A program made the position numbers and the translations under genes. The notes beneath the pieces were generated by a model that made no database searches, was not told where the DNA came from, and worked only from the letters and a program-made list of their open reading frames with translations. From an uncultured Porphyromonadaceae bacterium (GTDB lineage Bacteria > Bacteroidota > Bacteroidia > Bacteroidales > Muribaculaceae), in the NCBI GenBank assembly GCA_947175225.1, contig CAMWLX010000015.1, positions 1 to 21,338 of the forward strand: a DNA stretch of 21,338 nucleotides, given 5' to 3'. Positions 6,843-15,187 of the stretch are shown here, in pieces; the first letter of the stretch is position 1; each line of letters starts with the position of its first letter.

Positions 6843-9212
6843 TTATGGGTGTAGTAGGCGTATGTGGTAGATGCCGCCGGATGCTTTATCCTTGTCGGTC
6901 TGGAATTTGACATTTACTGTCTTCTTTCCTTTTACAAGATCTGCAGGGATGGCATATTCCTCTTCTACGAAACCGTTTTTGTTCCATTTGCCTACATTGT
7001 CTACTGAAGCGAGAGTAGTTTCATCTACGAGAATCGACATATTTCCTATGCCGTTTTCATTGCCCCAGTATCTTACTCTTAGAGTCAGGTCGTCGCGATC
7101 GCCGGTGTTCATAATATAAGAGAAGAATCCTCCGTTGGAAGCGTCGCGCCACGGCTCACCGTTGAAATTGCCGCTTGCAGATCTATTCGACTTCATTTGG
7201 TGGTCGGCTTCTGGCTGCTGCTCACCCGTGTTGACAGCATCGACAGTGCGTGCATCAAGAGCAAGTTTCATTTCTTCATCTCTACGGGCATCCTGCTGAT
7301 ACACCGCATATTCCTTTGGAGACATCGAAAGGAAATAGAGAGTATATCGGGAGTCGTGAATACCATTGAACGGTTCGAGAACTACACTTTTACCTCCATT
7401 TTCAAAGATACCGTTTGTAGTGAAAGTTACGCCTCCTGCAGCGTCAGGCTTAAGCGCATTCAGTTTCTTTACGATATCCTTTCTATTGCCAATCAGGAGT
7501 GGGGTATCAAAAACTGACACCAATGGACCTCCGGCAATATGTCCCCAACGATGGTCACCGGCTACAAGACCCGGCATTGGGACGTCAGATTGCAGACGAG
7601 CTCCAAGAACTATCGGACCTCTCACAATGCTGACATAGCTTGGGAGATAATTCAATTCCTCTACCTCCACATGCATTGGCAACGACATTTCTACTACATC
7701 GCCATCTTTCCATTCCCTATTGAGAGCAATGTAGGATGAAGGATTAGACTTGACATTTATCTTCTTACCATTGACCTTGACTTCCGGATTAACACACCAG
7801 CCCGGGTGGCGGAGATTTAATGTGAAAGTACTTGGATTTTCAACATTGACTACCAATTTAGTAGCCTCTTCCTGTGGGAAATTGTTGGTCTGGGTAAGTT
7901 TTACTCCCTTATCATTCCAGTTGAGTTCTGAGGGGATAAACAGGTTGACCCACAGGGAGTCGCCATCATGAGTGTAGATAAACTGTCCGTATTTACCGTG
8001 ATTTTCCATTCCTGTGCCTACACAGCACCACATCGCACTGTTAGGCTGGGAATATACGCGGTAGTGACCGGGGCGAGCCGGAGTGAAGTAGACATAACCG
8101 CCATGCTCAGGATGCTGAGTGGATAAGATATGATTGTAGACAGCACGCTCATAGAAATCAGCATACTTTGCATCAGGATTCATTCGGAACAAGCCCTCGG
8201 TGAGCTTCATCATATTGTTGGTATTGCAAGATTCCGGGCCTTCACGGTCGTCAACATAGCTTTTGGCATCTGCTGCTGAAGCAAAATGCTCGCGACGGCT
8301 GTTGCCACCGAAGGAGAGGGAGCGGTTGTTGACCACTGTATCCCAGAAGAAATCGGCTGTCTTATGGTATTCTTCATCTCCTGAAACCTCTGACACACGC
8401 TGATAACCCACTACTTTTGGCACCTGAGTATTGGCATGCATATTGTCGAGACGGTCAAGACCGTTGTGAAGATTATCGTATAGAGCATGATGGGTGAATC
8501 GCTTTGCAGCATTAAGGTATTTTTCATTTCCTGTAAGAGCATATGCATCTGCAAAGACCTCGTTCATACCGCCAAACTCGTTTCCGAGCATTCCTTCCAT
8601 CTGCTCATCAGAAAGATTGGAAATAAGGTTAGCCCCCCAGTCGCAGAGATTTAGGAAAAGATTCAGGCCAACCTTTGATCCGGTATAGACGTATGCGTCA
8701 CGAAGACCTGCATACATCTTGTGGACATTATACCAAGGCACCCAGTAATCCCAAACTTTTCCACTATTGCCTTTACGAATTTCCTCCCAAAGTACATCGC
8801 CGTTAGGAACGCCTCCTATATAACCATCATTGCGAGCAGCCGCACAGAGGGCAAGCTGAGAAAGGACGTAATCCAAACGATCTTTCAGACGCTGATCGCC
8901 GGTGGCAGCATAGTGGATGGCAAGAGCCGTGATGTAATGTCCACCAACATGACCGTCAAGACCTGCCCAGTTAGAGAAATCAGCACCTTTGGGCTCGAGA
9001 CCGGCTTCCTTGAAATATGGTGCAAGCAAGCGATCGGCATCGTAGCTGAGAAGGGTTTCTACGTTTAAGTTCATTGCATCCTTAAAGCGGCTGTCGAGCA
9101 GCTTTACGTCTTGCAATGGGAATTCGTTACTATAAAGTACCGATTGGGCATTAGCACACAACGGAACAGCTGCCAAAGCTAAGCCCAAAATTAATTTTGA
9201 AATATTATTCAT
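6843..9212 (-). CDS. GH146/GH127-type beta-L-arabinofuranosidase (DUF1680 family), secreted
   Basis: This 789-residue enzyme probably removes beta-L-arabinofuranose from plant glycans. Its signal peptide runs to A-N-A-Q near residue 22. The (alpha/alpha)6 catalytic domain fills most of the protein. The zinc-thiolate site of this clan is intact: Glu327 and Cys329 in G-P-E-S-C-N, and the Cys396-Cys397 pair in W-C-C-V-G, whose first cysteine aligns with the nucleophile of characterised GH127 enzymes. The H-A-N-T-Q and G-G-N-S-R-R-E-H-F blocks resemble Bacteroides GH146 proteins more than bifidobacterial GH127. A C-terminal beta-sandwich begins near residue 660. The frame extends to 9266, but the ATG at 9212 starts the signal peptide and leaves 7 bases after the upstream GH43 gene, implying one transcript. 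GH127 versus GH146 needs a family search. Confidence 0.9.
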   Translation of the reverse strand: MNNISKLILGLALAAVPLCANAQSVLYSNEFPLQDVKLLDSRFKDAMNLNVETLLSYDADRLLAPYFKEAGLEPKGADFSNWAGLDGHVGGHYITALAIHYAATGDQRLKDRLDYVLSQLALCAAARNDGYIGGVPNGDVLWEEIRKGNSGKVWDYWVPWYNVHKMYAGLRDAYVYTGSKVGLNLFLNLCDWGANLISNLSDEQMEGMLGNEFGGMNEVFADAYALTGNEKYLNAAKRFTHHALYDNLHNGLDRLDNMHANTQVPKVVGYQRVSEVSGDEEYHKTADFFWDTVVNNRSLSFGGNSRREHFASAADAKSYVDDREGPESCNTNNMMKLTEGLFRMNPDAKYADFYERAVYNHILSTQHPEHGGYVYFTPARPGHYRVYSQPNSAMWCCVGTGMENHGKYGQFIYTHDGDSLWVNLFIPSELNWNDKGVKLTQTNNFPQEEATKLVVNVENPSTFTLNLRHPGWCVNPEVKVNGKKINVKSNPSSYIALNREWKDGDVVEMSLPMHVEVEELNYLPSYVSIVRGPIVLGARLQSDVPMPGLVAGDHRWGHIAGGPLVSVFDTPLLIGNRKDIVKKLNALKPDAAGGVTFTTNGIFENGGKSVVLEPFNGIHDSRYTLYFLSMSPKEYAVYQQDARRDEEMKLALDARTVDAVNTGEQQPEADHQMKSNRSASGNFNGEPWRDASNGGFFSYIMNTGDRDDLTLRVRYWGNENGIGNMSILVDETTLASVDNVGKWNKNGFVEEEYAIPADLVKGKKTVNVKFQTDKDKASGGIYHIRLLHP

Positions 9213-9219
9213 TGTTACA

Positions 9220-10545
9220 TTATTGATTGAATTTCCAGGAATCGAATTGGAGGAGGTCGGAGCCATTGCCGACGAAGACGAAATAGAGGTCGTGGATTCC
9301 GTCTCTCTTAATAGTTTTTGCTTTTTTCTCTGTCCAGTCGCTGCCGGAAGAAGCGTCGAGAGTGGCTATGAGTTCGCCGTTGGGAGCATCAAGATGAACT
9401 TCGATTTTTGATCCGGGTTTGCCGTTACGCACACGAGCTGTGAAATTTTTAGCACCTTCGCCGAAATTTACTTCACGGAGCTTGATATAGTCGCCGGGGT
9501 CAACTTCAGTCACATACACACAATCGATGTTGTCGTAGCCGATATTGATGCCTTCCTCCCAAGCTATTGTCTCACCTTGCTGACGAACATAGGGATTTAA
9601 TGGATTTGCGCTTTTAAGCACTCCCCTCTTGTCATGATGCATATAAGGGAGAGAACCATCTTCATTGAATTCAAAAGGGATAATGCTTGTGGTGCGACGC
9701 TTGCTATGGGATGTAGGGAGACCTTCATCCATATAGAAGAAATACCATTGGCCTTTATACTCGCACATTCCGGTGTGATTGCCCATTCCTCCATGCTCAA
9801 ATGCACGCATCAGCTGACCGCCATATTTCCAAGGTCCGAGCGGAGAATCAGCCCAAGCCCAGTCGGTAGCTTCCGGACAGAAAGATGCATATGCGAGATA
9901 ATATTTGTCGCCACGCTTAGCAATCCAAGGAGCCTCCTCATAGTCGGGACCAAATGCTTCCTTATCCTTAATCTCAAAGACCTTAATATCTCCGTCATAG
10001 CTGATCATATCCTCATTAAGTTTTACAGCGTAGAGGGCATTGTTGCCCCAATACATATAAGCTTGTCCATCATCGTCTATGAGGACTGTTGGGTCGATAT
10101 CTTCCCAGCCATGACCACTGTAGTTGGTATCTTCGGAATTTATAAGGAATTTCTTTCCACCTAATGGATTTGTAAAAGGACCGTAAGGGGAATCTGAAAC
10201 AAGCACAGGAATTCCAAAAGTGGAGGTGTAATAATACCATTTGCCGTTTCGATATGCCATCTGGGCGGCATACGCGCAGTCTTTTGTACCGAAACCTTCG
10301 TTGTTGAAAACGGGAGCATGGTGGGTCCAGTTTACCATATCGGTGGTAGTGAAACATAGATATTCACGCATCACAAAATTGTCAGGGTCTGCTGAAATAT
10401 CATCGCAGCCTGTATATAGATAGAGGGTGTCGCCCACTACAACGGGAGCAGGGTCGGGCGTGAAGTGGGTCTGGCAGATGGGATTTTGGGCAACTGCTAA
10501 AGCCGATGCCAGTAAAAGAGACAGGGAGAATAGGGATTTTTTCAT
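9220..10545 (-). CDS. GH43 glycosidase with C-terminal CBM6-like domain (arabinofuranosidase/xylosidase), secreted
   Basis: The 441-residue product is exported by a signal peptide (M-K-K-S-L-F ... A-V-A-Q). The five-bladed propeller of GH43 covers about residues 22-310. Its three acidic residues are visible: catalytic base Asp31 in F-T-P-D-P-A-P, the pKa-modulating Asp151 in W-E-D-I-D-P-T, and general acid Glu204 in Y-E-E-A-P-W. Residues about 330-441 form a CBM6-like module (E-T-I-A-W ... H-D-L-Y-F-V-F). GH43 enzymes with CBM6 usually remove alpha-L-arabinofuranose from arabinoxylan or act as beta-xylosidases; the subfamily cannot be fixed by eye. It lies 12 bases after the GH95 gene and 7 before GH146, so the three are probably one operon. 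It is a diverged paralogue of the gene at 15188-16558. Confidence 0.9.
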   Translation of the reverse strand: MKKSLFSLSLLLASALAVAQNPICQTHFTPDPAPVVVGDTLYLYTGCDDISADPDNFVMREYLCFTTTDMVNWTHHAPVFNNEGFGTKDCAYAAQMAYRNGKWYYYTSTFGIPVLVSDSPYGPFTNPLGGKKFLINSEDTNYSGHGWEDIDPTVLIDDDGQAYMYWGNNALYAVKLNEDMISYDGDIKVFEIKDKEAFGPDYEEAPWIAKRGDKYYLAYASFCPEATDWAWADSPLGPWKYGGQLMRAFEHGGMGNHTGMCEYKGQWYFFYMDEGLPTSHSKRRTTSIIPFEFNEDGSLPYMHHDKRGVLKSANPLNPYVRQQGETIAWEEGINIGYDNIDCVYVTEVDPGDYIKLREVNFGEGAKNFTARVRNGKPGSKIEVHLDAPNGELIATLDASSGSDWTEKKAKTIKRDGIHDLYFVFVGNGSDLLQFDSWKFNQ

Positions 10546-10557
10546 ATGAGTAATATA

Positions 10558-13008
10558 TTATTTGGCGCGGGATACTTTATAGGTATTGCCCGGGGTTGTG
10601 TCGAGGTCGTATTCGTAGACTTTGAGAAGGAGTGGGTAAGCCTTTGAAGTTTCTGAGCTCACTTCGGCATCCGCCATCCTTACAGGAGATAATAGAGGAT
10701 TCTGAGTTTCACCTTCAGCTACTATGAGCCCTTCCCCTTCGAGTGGGACGTAGGAGCGGAGTCTTAGCTTTCCGCCTATATTGGAATGGATGTTTGCTTC
10801 AGCAAGCTGACCTTTATTCCAACTCATATCCACAGTATAGTTTCCACGAGCTTTTAGACCTTTGACTTCACCTTCGCTCCAAGTGTCGGGAAGAGCCGGA
10901 AGAAGTTGCACAGCTCCGTCATGACTTTGGAGGAGCATCTCCGCCACACCTGCGGTGAAACCGAAATTGCCATCGATCTGGAATGGGGGGTGAGCATCGA
11001 AAAGATTCGGATAAAGGCGTCCCTCTCCCCCACCGGAATAGTCAATCGCAGCAGAACCGGGAAGGAGAGTCACAAAGTTATTTATAATCTTGTCGGCGTG
11101 GTTGCCATCAAGGAGCCGAGCCCAAAGATTAAGTTTCCAACCAATGCTCCAGCCGGTAGCAGCATCTCCGCGTTGGATTAGGGAATTCTTTGCTCCTACG
11201 AAAGCATTAGGGGTTGAATTGGGTGTAATTTGGTTGGAAGGATAGAGTCCGTATAGATGAGACACGTGACGGTGCTGGTCTTTCGGATCGTCAGCATCTA
11301 CGCTCCATTCCTGAAGTTGTCCGTAGCGACCTACTTTCATAGGTTGAAGTTTTGAAATTGCATTCTGGAGTTTCGCTAAATATTCAGCATCTTCACCGAG
11401 AATTTCAGCACATTTCAAGGTATTATTTAGTGCATCGAAAGCTATCTGATTGTCCATGGTGCAACCGGCAGTGATCCAACTGCTTCCGTAGCCATGTTCG
11501 GGCGACATCGAAGGAGTTGTCACAAGATAGCCGGTACGAGGATCTTCCACCATTGCTGACATATAGAAATCGGCAGTTCCCTTAATCGCAGGATAATATT
11601 TTTTCAAGAATTCCTTATCGCCTGTATAGAGATAATGATCCCATAGATGGGTTGCGAGCCATGCACCACCGTTTGGCCACATACCATATTGAGCCATGTC
11701 GATAGGTCCGCATACTCTCCACGCATCTGTATTGTGATGAGCAACCCAACCATCAGCGCCATAGAGAGTCTTTGCAGTTTCAGCTCCGGTATGGCTGAGA
11801 TCTTCTATCAAAGAGAAAAGAGGTTCGTGGCATTCGGAAAGGTTTGTTACCTCAGCAGGCCAATAGTTCATTTCTGCATTGATATTGATAGTGTATTTAC
11901 TATCCCATGGAGCATAGTTAGATTCATTCCATACCCCCTGAAGATTTGCCGGCTGTCCACCCGGCTGTGAAGAAGAGATCAGAAGATAGCGTCCGTATTG
12001 GAATAAAAGAGCGAGGAGAGAAGGATCGTAAGTGTTTTTGAAATCGGCTACTCTCAAATGGGTCTCTTTATCGGATGCTCCGGAAGAAGGAAGAGTTAGA
12101 GAAACACGGTCGAACTGCTGTTTGTAAGCATTAGTGTGGGCAGCCAAAGCAGAGGCATAGTCCTTTTTCATTGCATTTTTTAGAAGATTTGCCACTATCT
12201 TTTCGGGGTTGCCACTGATGTCTTGGTAGTTGACATAGTTGGTAGCCGAAGCAATGTAAAGGGTGATATAGTCAGCATCCTCGACATTTAGCATCCCTTC
12301 TTTTGCAAAAACTTTGCCGTTGCTTTTAACACGAATTCCACATTTAGCTGTAAGCCCCGCAGGGATACCCTCGTGTTCACGACCTGGCACTGTAATGTCC
12401 ATCCCTTTGGCGTTCATCTTGACTGTGCCACCTTCTGGAGTATCATATTCGAGGGAGATATTCAAGGCTTTGCTTTTGTCGGCAGTAAGATTTATCATAA
12501 TTACGCCATCAGGAAGAGAGGCAATAGTCTCGCGTTTGAAAGTAGCATCTCCGACTTTATAGCTCACTTCAGAAATAGCTTTGGAAATGTCGAGTTGACG
12601 GCGATAGTCGGTTGCTTCGGCTGCGTGATTGAAGTTTATGAACAGGGAACCGAGAGTGAGGTAGCACATGCCATGATGGGGAGTCATGTAGTACTGATCA
12701 ATCAGTTTTTCTGCTTCTTTTTCTTTGCCATCGAAGATAAGTTGCCGGATTTCCTGGAGATGCTTTAATCCTTCAGGATTATTATTGTTGTGTGGGCTAC
12801 CAGCCCAGAAAGTTTCATCATTGAGTTGTATGCGTTCACGGTTGATGCCACCGAATACCATAGCACCCATTCGCGAATTGCCAACCGGGAGAGCTTCGAC
12901 CCAAGCTTCAGCCGGCTTTGAATACCAAAGGGTAAGATCTTCTGAAGCTTGAGCTTTGACAATACAGACAAGAGATAGAATTGAAAGTATTAGATTTTTA
13001 ATTTTCAT
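10558..13008 (-). CDS. GH95 alpha-L-fucosidase / alpha-L-galactosidase, secreted
   Basis: The product (816 residues) has a signal peptide ending near K-A-Q-A and the GH95 N-terminal hallmark W-V-E-A-L-P-V-G-N-S-R-M-G-A-M. The catalytic groups known from bifidobacterial AfcA have counterparts: Asn375 and Asn377 in I-N-I-N-A-E-M-N-Y-W, Glu504 (acid) in M-S-P-E-H-G, and Asp679 in Q-I-D-G-N-F-G. GH95 enzymes invert and remove terminal alpha-1,2-L-fucose, but some in Bacteroides xylan loci release alpha-L-galactose from cereal glucuronoarabinoxylan. With an all-xylan neighbourhood and no mucin-type partners, the galactosidase role is a reasonable inference. It is the first gene after a terminator and a candidate promoter, so it probably heads its own transcript. 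Confidence 0.92.
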   Translation of the reverse strand: MKIKNLILSILSLVCIVKAQASEDLTLWYSKPAEAWVEALPVGNSRMGAMVFGGINRERIQLNDETFWAGSPHNNNNPEGLKHLQEIRQLIFDGKEKEAEKLIDQYYMTPHHGMCYLTLGSLFINFNHAAEATDYRRQLDISKAISEVSYKVGDATFKRETIASLPDGVIMINLTADKSKALNISLEYDTPEGGTVKMNAKGMDITVPGREHEGIPAGLTAKCGIRVKSNGKVFAKEGMLNVEDADYITLYIASATNYVNYQDISGNPEKIVANLLKNAMKKDYASALAAHTNAYKQQFDRVSLTLPSSGASDKETHLRVADFKNTYDPSLLALLFQYGRYLLISSSQPGGQPANLQGVWNESNYAPWDSKYTININAEMNYWPAEVTNLSECHEPLFSLIEDLSHTGAETAKTLYGADGWVAHHNTDAWRVCGPIDMAQYGMWPNGGAWLATHLWDHYLYTGDKEFLKKYYPAIKGTADFYMSAMVEDPRTGYLVTTPSMSPEHGYGSSWITAGCTMDNQIAFDALNNTLKCAEILGEDAEYLAKLQNAISKLQPMKVGRYGQLQEWSVDADDPKDQHRHVSHLYGLYPSNQITPNSTPNAFVGAKNSLIQRGDAATGWSIGWKLNLWARLLDGNHADKIINNFVTLLPGSAAIDYSGGGEGRLYPNLFDAHPPFQIDGNFGFTAGVAEMLLQSHDGAVQLLPALPDTWSEGEVKGLKARGNYTVDMSWNKGQLAEANIHSNIGGKLRLRSYVPLEGEGLIVAEGETQNPLLSPVRMADAEVSSETSKAYPLLLKVYEYDLDTTPGNTYKVSRAK

Positions 13009-13040
13009 GAATTATGGAATTAAGATGATTATTAATAATG

Positions 13041-13071
13041 CAATTTTAATAATATTGATTTGAATAGCAAG
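13041..13071 (-). promoter_or_regulatory. candidate promoter for the GH95-GH43-GH146 operon
   Basis: On the minus strand CTTG (13068-13071, three of four matches to the -33 TTTG) is followed after 19 bases by TAAAATTG (13041-13048, seven of eight matches to TAnnTTTG). Initiation would fall near 13035, giving a leader of about 27 bases before the GH95 start codon. The spacing and AT-rich setting are right for Bacteroidales. Confidence 0.45.
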
Positions 13072-13235
13072 CATTTAGATGTCGCATTGACGTGTGATGA
13101 GGGGAATAGAGCATTGGAATTTGTCGCATTTGAGTTAGAATTTGTCAACATAGCAAGCATAAGCTTTGGATGTGCTCACTTCGTTCGCTCCACAATCTAT
13201 TGCTTAGGAAATTTATGAGCATATGGAGAGGAATT

Positions 13236-13273
13236 AAAAAGGCATTCATTGGTGTTAGCCTATGGATGCCTTT
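13236..13273 (-). terminator. intrinsic terminator after the GH97 gene
   Basis: AAAGGCATTCAT (13238-13249) and its near-complement (13262-13273) form a 12-position stem with one mismatch around a 12-base loop. Read on the minus strand the stem is followed by TTTTTAATT. It lies about 40 bases past the GH97 stop, separating the GH10-to-GH97 genes from the GH95 operon. Confidence 0.8.
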
Positions 13274-13312
13274 AGAATCTTTGAATGTATGGGAGGATAC
13301 GTCCTGATATGG

Positions 13313-15064
13313 TTATTTGGGTGTATTTGGAGTGGCTACCATTACTATGCCGCCACGGGGTTGGAGGTGGATTGTGGTGGGGAGAGTGGCAGTAGATGAG
13401 ATTTGCCATTTGGAGTGGCTGTCCGCAGGAGAGTCCTCGAAGAGTTGGATATTCAATTTAGAGCCTTTTATGCCGAGGCGGGAGTAGTCGAGATCGGTTA
13501 GGTCAACCGGAGTGTCGGTGCCATTGATGGCAGCGATGTACCATTTGTCGCCTTTTTGTCTTGCCATGACAACATATTCTCCCGGGTAGCCACCAAGAAG
13601 GATAGTGTTATCCCAAGCTGTTGGGAGATTTGTGAGATAATCTTTTACTTCTTGGGGTTGTGCGAGGAAGCTTTCGGGACGATCAGCGAGGTGCTGGATA
13701 CCTGATTCAAACAGAGCTGTAAGAGCAAGCTCGTGAGCATTTGTAGTAATGTGCGGGTGCTGGGAATCGGTGAATGCACATGGAGTGTAGTCCATAGAAC
13801 CAATCACATTGCGGGTGAACGGCAGAGTCGCATTGTGGCAAGCAGCCTTATTAGTCAATACAGGAAGATTGTTGTACCATTCTTCCCCATATACTGATTC
13901 TGTAGTTATGAAGTTTGGATAGGTGCGTTGCCATCCTCTTGGAAGTGGAGAGCCATGGAAGTTGACAAGGAGATGATGACGGGCACCAGCTTGAAGAAGC
14001 TCATCCATAAACTTCCAATTAAGGTTTGTGTCGCCAGAGAAAAAATCGATCTTGACACCCTTGACTCCAATTTTCTCACACCAAGCAAATTCCTTTTCAA
14101 GATCTTCGGGTGTGTTCAATCTGTATTTTGGTGTCGGAGCACCATTTACCCAACCAACAGATGAGTTATACCATATCATAGGTTTCACGCCTTTTGAAAT
14201 AGCATAAGCCACTGCTTCTTCGACGGTCTTGCCATCTTTCATCTGATCCCATTCGGCATCAATTAAAACATACGGGAGTTTTAGCTCTTCTGCCATGTCG
14301 ACATATTTCTTAATGATGTTATAGTCGTTGGAGCCATGATTGTATGCCCAGTAAACCCAAGAAGCGACACCAGGTTCGATCCATGACGTATCATCGAGTT
14401 TATTAGGAGCCGCTATGTCGGTGACGAGAGTCGACTCTACGACGTCGGAGAGAGTACCGACAATGAAAGTCTGCCAACCGCCGTTTTCGGGACCATCTGG
14501 TTTCAGGTCATACCTATTGTTTCCGATTGGATACATGCTTACTCCAGCCTCTTCTGTGGTGATACCTGATTCGGTAAGGAGTCCGAAAATGCTATCTTTA
14601 TATTCAAATAGTGCGGGGTAGCCTATTCGTTTTCCTTCAGCATATACCGTGTCTTTGGGGAAGAAATTTTCATAGCAATCGGTCCATTCTTGGAGCCAAG
14701 TATGTTGTGGGTCGAGGAGTTCGATTTTAGATGAGCCGTTTTTCTTCCAGGCGAAGCCGTCGTCGTAGAGTCTTACTAAAAGCGTGTCGCCATTTAAGAG
14801 AAGATATTTGCTCTCACTATATGAGTTTGAACAATTTCTCTTTTTCCCTGTAATCATCTCATACTTTACCTCATTGTAGGAGGGAGAGACTAATGATTTT
14901 ATTTCACTGCATTTAAGGGTCAATAATGGAAGGGCCTTTTCTTCAAAATTTTTTACATAAATAAATGTGAGACCATCTGCACTTGTATAATCAATTATCT
15001 TTGCCTTAGTCGGAAAGATAGAGATTAGTGTAAGGAAGAGTGGAAGGATGTGAAATTTTTTCAT
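13313..15064 (-). CDS. GH97 retaining alpha-galactosidase-like enzyme, compact
   Basis: The product (583 residues) has a signal peptide ending near P-T-K-A and a short beta-rich N-terminal domain leading to the family's L-V-R-L-Y-D-D-G-F-A-W segment. The (beta/alpha)8 domain shows V-L-I-D-A-E-W-D and G-V-K-G-V-K-I-D-F-F. Asp340 in the latter sits where retaining GH97 enzymes, such as the Bacteroides alpha-galactosidase type, carry their nucleophile. Glu389 in T-T-E-S-V-Y-G is the likely acid/base. Inverting GH97 alpha-glucosidases lack that aspartate, so alpha-galactosidase is the favoured activity. A C-terminal beta-domain follows from about residue 490. The protein is some 70-80 residues shorter than typical members (about 660 or more), mostly at the N-terminus. 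It follows the GH43-CBM6 gene by 123 bases and is closed by a terminator. Confidence 0.88.
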   Translation of the reverse strand: MKKFHILPLFLTLISIFPTKAKIIDYTSADGLTFIYVKNFEEKALPLLTLKCSEIKSLVSPSYNEVKYEMITGKKRNCSNSYSESKYLLLNGDTLLVRLYDDGFAWKKNGSSKIELLDPQHTWLQEWTDCYENFFPKDTVYAEGKRIGYPALFEYKDSIFGLLTESGITTEEAGVSMYPIGNNRYDLKPDGPENGGWQTFIVGTLSDVVESTLVTDIAAPNKLDDTSWIEPGVASWVYWAYNHGSNDYNIIKKYVDMAEELKLPYVLIDAEWDQMKDGKTVEEAVAYAISKGVKPMIWYNSSVGWVNGAPTPKYRLNTPEDLEKEFAWCEKIGVKGVKIDFFSGDTNLNWKFMDELLQAGARHHLLVNFHGSPLPRGWQRTYPNFITTESVYGEEWYNNLPVLTNKAACHNATLPFTRNVIGSMDYTPCAFTDSQHPHITTNAHELALTALFESGIQHLADRPESFLAQPQEVKDYLTNLPTAWDNTILLGGYPGEYVVMARQKGDKWYIAAINGTDTPVDLTDLDYSRLGIKGSKLNIQLFEDSPADSHSKWQISSTATLPTTIHLQPRGGIVMVATPNTPK

Positions 15065-15083
15065 TTAATTGGGGATTTTGTGT

Positions 15084-15103
15084 AAGCAAGCATAAGCTTG
15101 CTT
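15084..15103. repeat. palindromic hairpin in the GH97 leader
   Basis: AAGCAAGC and GCTTGCTT form a perfect 8-base-pair stem with a 4-base loop, about 20 bases upstream of the GH97 start codon. In GH97 mRNA it would fold close to the ribosome-binding region. A partial copy (AGCAAGCATAAGCTT) is found at 13152-13166. Confidence 0.75.
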
Positions 15104-15144
15104 CGGAAACAGCTTTGCGCAAAAGTGAGACTCGGAATATATTT

Positions 15145-15179
15145 TTAGTAGGGACGAACGGATCGTGCGTCCCTACTAA
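15145..15179. repeat. REP-like palindrome between GH43-CBM6 and GH97
   Basis: TTAGTAGGGACG (15145-15156) and its exact complement (15168-15179) form a 12-base-pair stem. After one mismatch, ACG/CGT add three inner pairs around a 3-base loop. It lies 8 bases beyond the GH43-CBM6 stop. Neither strand has a proper U-tract directly after it, so it is read as a dispersed palindromic element or mRNA-stabilising hairpin rather than a terminator. Confidence 0.75.
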
Positions 15180-15187
15180 CTAGTCGG

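Larger units (their letters stand above)
13009..13312. other. 304-base spacer between GH95 and GH97 genes
   Basis: No coding sequence was recognised. From right to left it holds the GH97 terminator hairpin (13236-13273), a low-complexity middle with direct repeats (ATAGCAAGCAT at 13064-13074 and 13150-13160; TGTCGCATT at 13080-13088 and 13122-13130; GAATTTGTC at 13117-13125 and 13138-13146), and a candidate promoter for GH95 (13041-13071). The word AGCAAGCATAAGCTT at 13152-13166 recurs at 15085-15099. Confidence 0.7.

Noticed and set aside
9213..9266. Upstream extension of the GH146 frame into the GH43 gene
   Set aside because: The extension would precede the signal peptide and overlap the 3' end of the GH43-CBM6 coding region; the ATG at 9212 is directly before the signal peptide.
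9634..10164. Long open frame of 176 codons on the plus strand inside the GH43 gene
   Set aside because: It is antisense to a clear GH43 coding region, shows no family features and is explained by codon bias of the real gene.
15065..15090. Promoter candidate TATGCTTG in the GH97 leader
   Set aside because: The nearest TTTG is 25 bases upstream, too far, and the word is part of the palindrome at 15084-15103.
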